A DNA stretch of 14,425 nucleotides from Actinocrinis sp046724665 (GCA_046724665.1 JBKOWZ010000181.1:1-14425), one strand, 5' to 3'; shown: positions 1 through 6,660, numbered from the stretch's first letter. Made by a program: numbers and translations. The notes: a model not told the origin generated them from the sequence alone.

Positions 1-770
1 GGGACTCGGCCGGGCCGTCCGTCCGGCCGCGGCTGTCCGGGCGCCGCCTGCTGGCCGCGCTGCGCGACGACTGCCTGTCGGGCGCGTGGGTGTGCCCGAC
101 GGTCATCCTGTTCGCGGTCGCCATCCCGGCGGCGGCCGGCCCGCTGGCCCTGTGGGTGCTGCCGATCGCCGCCGCGCCGATCCTGGTGGTGCAGCGCTCG
201 CTGCGCCGCTACGCCGAGATCAGCGCGACCTACCAGCAGACCGTCCGGGCGCTGTCGCGGGTGACCGATCTGGCCGATTACACCGAGCCGGGGCACGCCC
301 GCCGGGTCTGCCACCTGGCCCTGGCCATCGGCCGCGACCTCGCGCTGCCCGACTCGCAGCTGCTCGACCTGGAGTACGCGGCGCTGCTGCACGACATCGG
401 CCAGCTCTCGCTCACCGACCCGATCCCCGGCGGCGCGACCGTGCTGATCTCCCCGGAGCGGGCCGGCTCGATCGCCGCCCTCGGCGCGGACGTGGTGCGC
501 CAGACCGGGGTGCTCGACCGGGTGGCCGACATCCTCGAACACCAGTCCCGGCCGTTCCGCCCCGAGCGCGCGGACGAGCCGGTGGCGCTGGCCGGGGCGA
601 TCATCCGGGCCGCGAACGCCTATGACGACCTGGTCGGCGGCTCCCTCGACCCCGGGCGCAGGCTGGCCGCGGTGCACCGGATCCGGCTCGGCACGGCCGC
701 CGAGTACGACCCGCGGGTGGTCGAGTCGCTGACCCGGATCGTAGAGTGCACCGAGCCGCGTCCCGGCTGA
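1..770 (+). CDS. Membrane-anchored HD-domain phosphohydrolase-like protein (3' part, N-terminus outside window)
   Basis: The reading frame is open from base 3 to the TGA at 768-770, giving 255 visible residues with no upstream stop, so the gene begins before the window. A hydrophobic stretch (visible residues about 33-63) suggests one or two membrane segments, followed by a soluble HD domain. The metal-binding HD pair lies in LLHDIGQLSLTDP (His130/Asp131), with an upstream candidate His in PGHARR (about residue 98). The layout resembles HD-GYP/RpfG-type phosphohydrolases, including the late ANAYDDLVGG segment that corresponds to their DVYDAL motif. However, ILEHQSRPFRP stands where the GYP signature should be, so c-di-GMP hydrolysis cannot be assumed. 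The next gene starts 58 nt downstream on the same strand. The HD fold is confident; substrate and role are unknown. Confidence 0.8.
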   Translation, partial: DSAGPSVRPRLSGRRLLAALRDDCLSGAWVCPTVILFAVAIPAAAGPLALWVLPIAAAPILVVQRSLRRYAEISATYQQTVRALSRVTDLADYTEPGHARRVCHLALAIGRDLALPDSQLLDLEYAALLHDIGQLSLTDPIPGGATVLISPERAGSIAALGADVVRQTGVLDRVADILEHQSRPFRPERADEPVALAGAIIRAANAYDDLVGGSLDPGRRLAAVHRIRLGTAAEYDPRVVESLTRIVECTEPRPG

Positions 771-772
771 TC

Positions 773-784
773 TCGCATATGCGA
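773..784. repeat. 12-bp perfect palindrome upstream of the TB7.3-like gene
   Basis: TCGCATATGCGA is a perfect 12-base palindrome lying 2 nt after the HD-gene stop and 44 nt before the start of the biotin-acceptor gene. It is AT-rich at the centre within very GC-rich DNA and well placed to be an operator or part of a promoter. No regulator can be assigned. Confidence 0.4.
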
Positions 785-828
785 CGATTTCCGCAGACCG
801 GACGGCAACGCTACGGGAAGAGGTCCGC

Positions 829-1044
829 ATGTCCGAGGTGGTCCGCGCCGAGATGGTGGCCAACGTCGCCGAGGTCAACGTCAAGGTCGGCGACCGGGTC
901 GCGGCCGGCGCCTCGCTGGTGCTGCTCGAGTCGATGAAGATGGAGATCCCGGTGCTGTGCGAGATCGGCGGCACGGTGGCGGAGATCCACGTCGCGCCGG
1001 GCGACGTCATCCAGGAGGGCGATGTGATCGCCGTCCTGAGCTAG
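829..1044 (+). CDS. Small biotinylated carrier protein, TB7.3-like (biotin/lipoyl attachment domain)
   Basis: The 71-residue protein is a single biotinyl/lipoyl-attachment domain. The biotinylation motif ESMKMEIP is present, with Lys37 as the modified residue, flanked by hairpin-like segments (VKVGDRVAAGASLVLL and VAPGDVIQEGDVIAVLS) typical of the fold. Length and ending match the mycobacterial biotinylated protein TB7.3 (Rv3221c), recalled from memory. It is much shorter than AccB-type BCCPs, which carry a long Ala/Pro-rich N-terminus. The ATG at 829 is preceded by GGGAAGAGG (815-823) at 5 nt. It has no carboxylase subunit beside it, so it either serves a carboxylase encoded elsewhere or acts as a free biotin acceptor. 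It faces the GNAT-BsaP gene convergently with only 35 nt between them. Family call firm; cellular role unknown. Confidence 0.9.
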   Translation: MSEVVRAEMVANVAEVNVKVGDRVAAGASLVLLESMKMEIPVLCEIGGTVAEIHVAPGDVIQEGDVIAVLS

Positions 1045-1079
1045 GGCTCGTTGGGCACGGCGATCAAGGACACTGACGC

Positions 1080-1793
1080 CTAGCGCGCCGCCGTCGGCAG
1101 CACGTCTGCCGCGCTCACGTCGCCGTGCTGCGAACAGCGCGCGGTCCAGCCGCCCGGCAGCACCTGCACGACCATCCGCCGTGCGCACTGCCCGCAGTAG
1201 CGCGGCGGCTCAAGTTCGAGCCTGGCGGCGCACGTGTCGTGCACCGCGTCGGCCAGCGGCTTGCCACACTGCCCGCAGTACGTCGGCCTCGGCGCCACTT
1301 CCGTCTCCAGTTCCATCGTGTACGCGAGCAGCGAGAGCCCCGGCCGCGCAGTCCAGTCGCGGTCGGTGTCGCGTGCGAACCCGAGCCGAGGGTACAAGCG
1401 CTGCGCGTCGATGAGATTCGGCGCCGTAGACAAAACGAGCCGGGGATTTCCGTCGGCCTTGGCCAGGGCTATGCAGGCGCGTACCAGCGCCTCACCGACC
1501 CCGCGCCCGCGCGCCGACTCCCGCACGCCGAGCATCCGGATCTCCGCCTCGTCGCCTACGGCGAGGTCACACCACGGCGAGCCGGGCGCCGCGTGCACGA
1601 CGACACCGAGCAATCCCTCGGTCCCGTCGTCGAGCGCGACCAGCGTCGTCGTGGCCGGCGCCGTCCAGCGCGAGCGCGCGTCGCGCAGCACCGCAAGGTA
1701 TTCGGAGCTGACCAGGCCGTCGTAGACCTCTACGGTCAGCGCGCCGATCTCGTCCAGTTCGCTCTCGCGGGCTTCCCGCACAACCACGTCCAT
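1080..1793 (-). CDS. GNAT acetyltransferase fused to a C-terminal BsaP-like (biotin synthase auxiliary) Cys-rich domain
   Basis: This is a 237-residue protein when started at ATG 1793 (MDVVVREARE). ATGs at 1814 and 1811 and a start at 1832 are also in frame, but the conserved GNAT beginning favours 1793. Residues 1 to about 160 form a GNAT fold with acetyl-CoA motif A (IRMLGVRESARGRGVGEALV). After a short linker, residues about 170-225 hold CGQCG (C173, C176), H185, C188, LEPPRYCGQCARRM (C200, C203) and GWTARCSQHG (C220, H223). This pattern matches, from memory, BsaP (Rv1590-type), the small Fe-S/Cys-rich protein reported to be needed by mycobacterial biotin synthases and normally free-standing beside bioB. 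The linker was checked in the DNA and is in a single frame, so the fusion is real in this sequence. It lies 55 nt downstream of the symporter stop, on the same strand. The GNAT assignment is firm, the BsaP similarity is strong but recalled, and the acetyl acceptor is unknown. Confidence 0.82.
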   Translation of the reverse strand: MDVVVREARESELDEIGALTVEVYDGLVSSEYLAVLRDARSRWTAPATTTLVALDDGTEGLLGVVVHAAPGSPWCDLAVGDEAEIRMLGVRESARGRGVGEALVRACIALAKADGNPRLVLSTAPNLIDAQRLYPRLGFARDTDRDWTARPGLSLLAYTMELETEVAPRPTYCGQCGKPLADAVHDTCAARLELEPPRYCGQCARRMVVQVLPGGWTARCSQHGDVSAADVLPTAAR

Positions 1794-1834
1794 GGCTCCC
1801 CATCCTCGCATCATGCGTCTCAGGGGAGCCACGG
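1790..1834 (-). promoter_or_regulatory. Hairpin overlapping the GNAT-BsaP ribosome site and start codon
   Basis: In the minus-strand transcript, CCGUGGCUCCCC (1834-1823) can pair along all 12 positions (one G-U) with GGGGAGCCAUGG (1801-1790). The second arm contains the only Shine-Dalgarno-like GGGGAG and the AUG at 1793. The 21-nt loop contains a small inner CGCA-UGA-UGCG stem. It sits between the symporter stop (1849) and the fusion gene. It could mask translation initiation or act as a partial terminator; there is no U-tract. Structure is seen, function inferred. Confidence 0.5.
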
Positions 1835-1848
1835 CATTGCGGTGGCCG

Positions 1849-3537
1849 CTACAGCGCAGCGGGCGCCACGGCCTTCTCGCCCTCGACCTCCTCGTAGTCG
1901 TAGTCCGCCGCCGCCGTCGAGTCCTCGCCGGCCGGCGCGCGCACCAGGCGGAGCACCAGGTTCGTCACCAGCAGCACCACCAGGTTGACCACCAGCGCGG
2001 TGACCGCGATGTACGCCTTATGGTGCGTCCACGGGATCTGCGCGACCTGGGAGCCGAAGTGATGCTGCGTCGGCGAGGTCTGCCACCACGCCACCAGCGC
2101 GCCGTACGTGATGCCCGACGCCCAGCCGAGCAGCAGCGCCCAGCGGTGGAAGTAGCGGGTGTAGAGGCCGAAGACGATCGCCGGGAAGGTCTGGAGGATC
2201 AGCACCCCGCCGAGCAGCTGGAAGTTGATCGCGCTGGTGGCGTCCAGGCCCAGCACGAAGGCCAGCGCGCCGAACTTCACCAGCAGCGAGACCAGCTGCG
2301 AGACCTGCGTCTGCTCGTGATGCGAGGCCTGCGGCCGCACGAAGTCCATCCACACGTTCCGGGTGAACAGGTTCGCCGCCGCGATCGACATGATCGCCGC
2401 CGGCACCAGCGCCCCGATCGCCACCGCCGAGAACGCCACCCCGGCGAACCAGGACGGGAACGCCCAGTCGAACAGCGCGGGCACCGCGTGCTGCGCGTTG
2501 CCGTTCAGCGAGGCCGTGGTGAAGTGCGCGGCGATGGCCATGTAGCCGAGCAGCGCGATCAGGCCGAGCATCAGCGAGTACGCGGTCAGCGCGGCCAGGT
2601 TGCGCCGCACCGTGTTGCGGCTCTTCGTCGCCAGCACGCCGACCTGCGCGTGCGGGTACATGAACAGCGCCATCGCCGAGCCGATCGCCAGCGTGGCGTA
2701 CGGCACCGCGTTGCCCTTCGCCAGCAGTGTCGAGCCGGCCGGCTTCCCGGTCTTCGGGTTCGGCGTGGTCAGCTTGGTCTGCGCGGCGTCGAAGATGTGC
2801 GACCAGCCGCCCGGAATCCGCGTCGGGATGTAGATGACCGCCACGGCCACCGTCAGGTAGATCAGCGTGTCCTTCACGAACGCGATCAGCGCCGGAGCCC
2901 GCAGACCCGACGTGTACGTATACGCGGCGAGTACCGCGAACGCGATGAACAGCGGCAGGTCCTTGGCGAACTTGGACCCGTTACCGCCGATCCCGATGAC
3001 GTCAAGGCAGGCCTGGATACCCACCAGCTGAAGCGCGATGTAGGGCATCGTCGCGACGATTCCGGTTATCGCGACCGCCAGGGACAGCGAACGCGATCCG
3101 TGCCGTGCCTTGACGAAGTCGGCCGGTGTCACGTAGCCGTGCTTGCGTGAGACCGACCACAGCCGCGGCAGGAAGATGAACACCAGCGGCCACACCATGA
3201 TCGTGTACGGCACGGCGAAGAAGCTCAGCGCTCCCGCGCCGAACAGCGCCGCCGGCACCGCGACGAAGGTGTAGGCGGTGTACAGGTCGCCGCCGAGCAG
3301 GAACCAGGTGACGAAGCCGCCGAACGACCGGCCGCCGAGTCCCCATTCGTGCAAGTTCCTGCGGTCGGCCCCGGCCCGGCGCCAGCGCGCGGCCAGGAAG
3401 CCGAGCACGGCGACCGCGGCGAAGAAGAAGATCACGACGCCGAGCTCGGTGCCGTTGACCGGCTTGCCCTGCCCCTCGGCGAGCACCGCGCCCGACGGGC
3501 GCCCGGCCGGCGAATACGCATACATATATGTCGCCAT
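1849..3537 (-). CDS. mctP: Sodium:solute symporter, MctP-type monocarboxylate permease
   Basis: This 562-residue protein is very hydrophobic, with about 13 predicted membrane segments, as usual for the SSS (SLC5) family. The N-terminal block WGLGGRSFGGFVTWFLLGGD followed by LYTAYTFVAVPA is characteristic of the actinobacterial/rhizobial MctP branch, which takes up short monocarboxylates such as pyruvate, lactate, acetate or propionate. A charged cytoplasmic tail (YDYEEVEGEK) ends the protein. The start is the ATG at 3537, whose A is the last base of the upstream TGA (TGATG). A GTG one codon earlier (3540) is the alternative. The partner gene is a DUF3311 small membrane protein, the usual companion of this branch. 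A human SSS member (SMVT) carries biotin, but the signature and the DUF3311 partner favour monocarboxylates. Family firm; substrate inferred. Confidence 0.88.
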   Translation of the reverse strand: MATYMYAYSPAGRPSGAVLAEGQGKPVNGTELGVVIFFFAAVAVLGFLAARWRRAGADRRNLHEWGLGGRSFGGFVTWFLLGGDLYTAYTFVAVPAALFGAGALSFFAVPYTIMVWPLVFIFLPRLWSVSRKHGYVTPADFVKARHGSRSLSLAVAITGIVATMPYIALQLVGIQACLDVIGIGGNGSKFAKDLPLFIAFAVLAAYTYTSGLRAPALIAFVKDTLIYLTVAVAVIYIPTRIPGGWSHIFDAAQTKLTTPNPKTGKPAGSTLLAKGNAVPYATLAIGSAMALFMYPHAQVGVLATKSRNTVRRNLAALTAYSLMLGLIALLGYMAIAAHFTTASLNGNAQHAVPALFDWAFPSWFAGVAFSAVAIGALVPAAIMSIAAANLFTRNVWMDFVRPQASHHEQTQVSQLVSLLVKFGALAFVLGLDATSAINFQLLGGVLILQTFPAIVFGLYTRYFHRWALLLGWASGITYGALVAWWQTSPTQHHFGSQVAQIPWTHHKAYIAVTALVVNLVVLLVTNLVLRLVRAPAGEDSTAAADYDYEEVEGEKAVAPAAL

Positions 3538-3839
3538 CACCGCACGCCCGTCCCGTTGTCCGCGTCATCGGACGAGCGCGCGCCGCGTCGTGCCGCGCCG
3601 TCCCGCTTCAACGCCTCGACGGCGACCGCCATCAGCACGGCGGTGATCACGACCCACAACAGCTGATACCAGTAGAAGAACGGGAACCCGAGCAGCTTCG
3701 GGTTCGTCTTGTTGTACGAAGGGATCCACAACATCGCGACGAACGGCGCGATGACACAGACCGCCGCGACAGCACGCAGCGGGGAGAGGACCGGCCGGCT
3801 TCCGGTGGGCGGATCTGGCCGATCTGCGTCCAGACTCAT
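3537..3839 (-). CDS. DUF3311 small membrane protein, MctP partner
   Basis: This 100-residue protein has two membrane segments (LRAVAAVCVIAPFVAMLWIP and LLWVVITAVLMAVAVEAL) linked by SYNKTNPKLLGFPFFYWYQ. The aromatic FPFFYWYQ stretch is the hallmark of DUF3311. ATG 3839 was chosen because a perfect AGGAGG (3850-3845) lies 5 nt upstream; a longer frame reaches back to 3938 but has no comparable ribosome site. The stop overlaps the symporter start as TGATG, indicating translational coupling. The pair resembles two-gene permease systems in which a small membrane protein accompanies an SSS transporter, so it is probably an accessory subunit. The C-terminal tail is Arg/Asp-rich and cytoplasmic. The biochemical role of DUF3311 is not known to me. 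Confidence 0.88.
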   Translation of the reverse strand: MSLDADRPDPPTGSRPVLSPLRAVAAVCVIAPFVAMLWIPSYNKTNPKLLGFPFFYWYQLLWVVITAVLMAVAVEALKRDGAARRGARSSDDADNGTGVR

Positions 3840-3998
3840 CTCAACCTCCTGGCTAAATACGTCGGCGTTGACGTCGCCAGGGAGGTTATTGCCGAGTGCG
3901 TTGCGGCGAATGGAGCCGGCGCGTTGCGATTCGGTCAAGTCGTGCCGCGATGCGCTCAGCGGTGCGGCAGCCGCGCCTAACGGTCTTGCGGTCGGCTG
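3840..3998. other. SemiSWEET-DUF3311 intergenic region
   Basis: This 159-nt gap lies between two minus-strand genes. It carries AT-richer patches (TAAATA at 3854-3859, GTTATT at 3885-3890) that could belong to a promoter for the DUF3311-mctP pair, but no convincing -35/-10 pair was found. No terminator-grade hairpin was recognised. Confidence 0.3.
3845..3850 (-). promoter_or_regulatory. Shine-Dalgarno deciding the DUF3311 start
   Basis: The minus strand reads AGGAGG-TTGAG-ATG, a perfect ribosome-binding site with 5-nt spacing. It supports ATG 3839 over the longer frame starting at 3938. Confidence 0.75.
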
Positions 3999-4265
3999 TC
4001 AGCGAGAACGCAGTGCGTGGCTCGCCTTGAGCAGCGCCAGTGCCAGGACCAGCAGCAGCGTCAGCGCGTTCGCCGCGATCACCGCGGGCGCCGCCAGAAT
4101 GAAGCCGTAGACCAGCCACACCCCGACCCCGGTGCCGAACATGGCGAACCAGACCCAGGCGAAGTCCTTCGTCGAACGCGTCCGGAACGCCCGCAGCACC
4201 TGCGGCAACCAAGACAAGGTGGTCAATGTGCCCGCGACCAGGCCGATCAGCGTGGCCGTCGACAT
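3999..4265 (-). CDS. SemiSWEET-type sugar transporter (PQ-loop/MtN3 half transporter)
   Basis: The 88-residue protein has three membrane segments (about residues 4-22, 36-57, 60-81), the size and layout of bacterial SemiSWEETs, which dimerise to move sugars down a gradient. The PQ motif is in SWLPQVLRAFRTRSTKDFAW (Pro21-Gln22), with the family's following Arg/Lys-Ser/Thr-rich loop. ATG 4265 has GGAGG (4278-4274) 8 nt upstream. The gene diverges from the ROK regulator, sharing a 100-nt promoter region. Its stop lies 159 nt before the DUF3311 start on the same strand, so it may or may not be cotranscribed with the symporter pair. A sugar substrate would agree with ROK control, but which sugar is unknown. 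Confidence 0.88.
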   Translation of the reverse strand: MSTATLIGLVAGTLTTLSWLPQVLRAFRTRSTKDFAWVWFAMFGTGVGVWLVYGFILAAPAVIAANALTLLLVLALALLKASHALRSR

Positions 4266-4330
4266 CCTTCCGTCCTCCCCCTCCGCGAACCCGCGGTGAC
4301 CGTGCCTCCGCGATCGCTGCCGATCCCTAT

Positions 4331-4351
4331 TTTGTGCAGAGGCTGTACAAA
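4331..4351. promoter_or_regulatory. Inverted repeat, candidate ROK operator
   Basis: TTTGTGCA (4331-4338) and TGTACAAA (4344-4351) form an 8-5-8 inverted repeat with one mismatch. An offset outer TATTT (4328-4332)/AAATA (4349-4353) repeat recalls the AT-rich flanks of NagC/Mlc operators. It overlaps the -35 and spacer of the ROK promoter in the shared SemiSWEET-ROK region, ideal for autoregulation and control of the divergent transporter. The assignment to the ROK protein is inference. Confidence 0.5.
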
Positions 4352-4359
4352 TACATAAT
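4332..4359 (+). promoter_or_regulatory. Probable ROK gene promoter, leaderless transcript
   Basis: TTGTGC (4332-4337), a 16-nt spacer, and CATAAT (4354-4359) form a plausible sigma-70-type promoter. Only six bases separate the -10 element from the GTG at 4366, and no Shine-Dalgarno sequence precedes it. Transcription would therefore start at or next to the start codon. Leaderless mRNAs are common in actinomycetes. Inference from spacing. Confidence 0.5.
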
Positions 4360-4365
4360 CATACT

Positions 4366-5592
4366 GTGCCCCCCGATCTGTCCACCGCGTTGACGAGTAC
4401 TGCGGGCAACGATCCGGCCAACAACGCGACCCGCCTGCTCACCGCGCTGCACCGGCGCGGCGGGACGGCGACGCGCGCGGAGTTGACCGCGCTGCTCGAC
4501 TGCGGGCGCTCGGCGGTCAGCTACGCGCTGGCCGACCTCGTCGAGCGCGGCCTGGTCACCGTGGACGAGCACCCGCAGCCCTCCGCCGCTCCCGGCGCTG
4601 GGTCCTCCGGCCGTGGCCGTCCCTCGCACCTGGTCGCCGTCGCGCCGACGTCACCGATCGCACTCGCCGTGCACCTGCGCGTCGATACCCTCGACGTGGC
4701 CGCGTACGAGCTCGGCGGCCGGATGCTGCGGATCGAGCGCGAGGTGGTCGAGCCGTCGCCCGACCTCGACACGATGCTGCACCGGATCGGCCGGCTGGCC
4801 CGGCTGATCGCCGAGGAGGCGTGCCGGCCGTGCGTCGGCGTCGGGATCTCGGTTCCGTCGCCGGTGCGCGCCACAGACGGCTTCGCGCTCGCACCGCGCC
4901 ACATGAACTGGCCGGGCATCGCGCTGCGGGAAATGGTGACGGCGGAGTTCGCCGGCGCGTCCGCGCTCGCCGGGCTGCCGGTGCACGTCGGCAACAACGC
5001 GAACCTGGCCGCGCTCGCCGAGCACCTGCGCGGCGCCGGCCGGGACGCGCACAACATGCTCTTCGTCACCACCGAGCACATCGGCATCGGCGGCGGCCTG
5101 GTCAGCGCCGGACGGCTGTTCATCGGCGCTAGCGGCTACGCGATGGAGGTCGGCCACACGACGGCGAACCCGGGCGGCGAGCCGTGCGCCTGCGGTGCCC
5201 GCGGCTGCCTGGAGACCGAGGCGGACTCACGCGCCCTGCTGCGCGCCGCCGGTCGGCCGGACACCCCGACGACCGGGCTGGAGTACCGGGCGCGGGTGGT
5301 GCTGGCCGATGCGGCGGCAGGTGACCCGATCGCGCGCAAGGCCGCCGACACGGTGGCCGCGCGCGTCGGCTCGGGCCTCGCGGTGCTGGTCAACCTGCTG
5401 GACCCGGACCGCATCGTGCTCGGCGGCCTGCTGGCCCGGGTGCTGGCGATCGCGCCGGAGCACCTGTCCGAGGCGCTGCACGAGGGCTCGTTCCTGGAAC
5501 GCGCCGTGGCGGTGCCCGTGGTGCCCGCGCAGCTGTCCGCACCCGCGCTGGCCGGCGCCGCCGAACTCGCGCTCGCCCCGCTGCTGGCGTAA
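4366..5592 (+). CDS. ROK-family transcriptional regulator (winged-helix + ROK sensor)
   Basis: The 408-residue protein starts at GTG 4366. Residues about 20-70 form a winged helix (ATRLLTALHRRGGTATRAEL, then SAVSYALADLVERGLV). The rest is a ROK domain, with the sugar/metal region HIGIGGGLVSAGR, EVGH (261-264) and the zinc motif CACGARGC (C274, C276, C281). The kinase features are missing. The N-terminal phosphate-binding DxGxT is replaced by HLRVDTLD (residues 103-110), and the catalytic Asp of the NDxN motif is Asn (NNAN, 210-213). It is therefore a sugar-sensing repressor or activator rather than a sugar kinase. It diverges from SemiSWEET and converges with bioB (33 nt between stops). Likely targets are itself and SemiSWEET, perhaps the downstream MctP operon. 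Ligand unknown. Confidence 0.9.
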   Translation: MPPDLSTALTSTAGNDPANNATRLLTALHRRGGTATRAELTALLDCGRSAVSYALADLVERGLVTVDEHPQPSAAPGAGSSGRGRPSHLVAVAPTSPIALAVHLRVDTLDVAAYELGGRMLRIEREVVEPSPDLDTMLHRIGRLARLIAEEACRPCVGVGISVPSPVRATDGFALAPRHMNWPGIALREMVTAEFAGASALAGLPVHVGNNANLAALAEHLRGAGRDAHNMLFVTTEHIGIGGGLVSAGRLFIGASGYAMEVGHTTANPGGEPCACGARGCLETEADSRALLRAAGRPDTPTTGLEYRARVVLADAAAGDPIARKAADTVAARVGSGLAVLVNLLDPDRIVLGGLLARVLAIAPEHLSEALHEGSFLERAVAVPVVPAQLSAPALAGAAELALAPLLA

Positions 5593-5625
5593 CGCATCCG
5601 ACGGCGCGTCAGCACAAGCCTGCAC

Positions 5626-6660
5626 CTACAGCGTCGCGGACAACGCCTTGACGGGCATCGAAAGCCGGTCCAGCAGCGCCAGGTCCTCGGTCGCCGGGCG
5701 TCCCAGCGTCGTCAGGTAGTTTCCTACGATCACCGCGTTGATTCCGCCGAGCAGCCCCTGCTCGGTACCCAGATCGCCGAGGGTGATCTCCCGGCCGCCC
5801 GCGTAACGCAGGATCGTGCGCGGCATCGCGAGCCGGAACGCGGCGATGGTGCGTAGGGCGTCGCGGCCCTCGACCGGCTCGCGGTCGCCGAAGGGCGTGC
5901 CCGGCCGCGGATTGAGGAAGTTGAGCGGAACCTCGTCCGGGTCGAGCCGCGCCAGCTGCGCCGCGAACTCGGCGCGCTGCGCGAGCGTCTCACCCATGCC
6001 GACGATGCCGCCGCAGCACACCTCCATGCCCGCGTCACGCACCATCGTGAGCGTTTCCCAGCGCTCTTCCCACGTGTGCGTCGTCACGACGTTCGGGAAG
6101 AAGGAGCGGGCCGTCTCCAGGTTGTGGTTGTAGCGGTGCACGCCGATCTCGGCCAGCTCGTCCACCTGAGCCTGCGTCAGCATCCCGAGCGAGGCGGCGA
6201 CGTTGATGTCCACGGCCGCCTTGATCGCCGCGACGCCCTCGCGCACCTGCGCCATCAGCCGCTCGTCCGGGCCGCGCACCGCCGCCACGATGCAGAACTC
6301 GGTCGCTCCGGTCGCCGCGGTCTCCTTCGCGGCCTCCACCAGCGACGGGATGTCCAGCCACGCCGCGCGCACCGGAGTGGGGAAGCGGCCGGACTGCGAA
6401 CAGAAGTGGCAGTCCTCCGGGCAGCCGCCGGTCTTCACCGAGATGATGCCCTCGACCTCGACCTCGGGCCCGCACCACCGCTCACGCACCTCGTGCGCCA
6501 GCGCCAGCACCTCGTCCAGCCGCTCGTCCGGCAGTTCCAGCACCGCGAGCACCTGAGCCTCGTCCAGCCCGCGTCCCTGCTCCAGTACCTGCGTCCTGGC
6601 GACCGCCAGGACGTCCTCGGCGGCTTCGGCGCTGTTGCTGCTCTCCACGGCGACGGTCAT
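5626..6660 (-). CDS. bioB: Biotin synthase (radical SAM), actinobacterial type
   Basis: This 344-residue enzyme inserts sulfur into dethiobiotin, the last step of biotin synthesis. The radical-SAM cluster motif CPEDCHFC is at C80, C84 and C87, preceded by the BioB-typical VEGIISVKTGG. Further landmarks are EFCIVAAVRGP (C123), YNHNLET, VCCGGIVGMGET (C215/C216), NPRPGTPFGD and RYAGGRE. By eye, C123 and C215 align with E. coli [2Fe-2S] ligands C97 and C188. The C128 position reads Ala in NVAASLG (A155/A156; E. coli EACMTLG), verified in the DNA. Such actinobacterial BioBs are the type reported to require BsaP. ATG 6660 is preceded by GGAAGGG (6673-6667). It follows bioD on the same strand after 116 nt and converges with the ROK gene. 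Function firm. Confidence 0.97.
   Translation of the reverse strand: MTVAVESSNSAEAAEDVLAVARTQVLEQGRGLDEAQVLAVLELPDERLDEVLALAHEVRERWCGPEVEVEGIISVKTGGCPEDCHFCSQSGRFPTPVRAAWLDIPSLVEAAKETAATGATEFCIVAAVRGPDERLMAQVREGVAAIKAAVDINVAASLGMLTQAQVDELAEIGVHRYNHNLETARSFFPNVVTTHTWEERWETLTMVRDAGMEVCCGGIVGMGETLAQRAEFAAQLARLDPDEVPLNFLNPRPGTPFGDREPVEGRDALRTIAAFRLAMPRTILRYAGGREITLGDLGTEQGLLGGINAVIVGNYLTTLGRPATEDLALLDRLSMPVKALSATL

Noticed and set aside
1792..3150. 452-codon plus-strand frame opposite the symporter
   Set aside because: Arg/His/Gln-rich without any recognisable domain. It mirrors the codon pattern of mctP.
1849..3537. SSS symporter considered as a biotin transporter (SMVT-like) because of the biotin genes nearby
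   Set aside because: The LGGRSFGG...WFLLGGDLYTAYTF signature and the coupled DUF3311 gene point to the MctP monocarboxylate branch.
4366..5592. ROK protein considered as a glucokinase
   Set aside because: It has an N-terminal winged helix, lacks the N-terminal DxGxT phosphate motif, and has Asn in place of the catalytic Asp.
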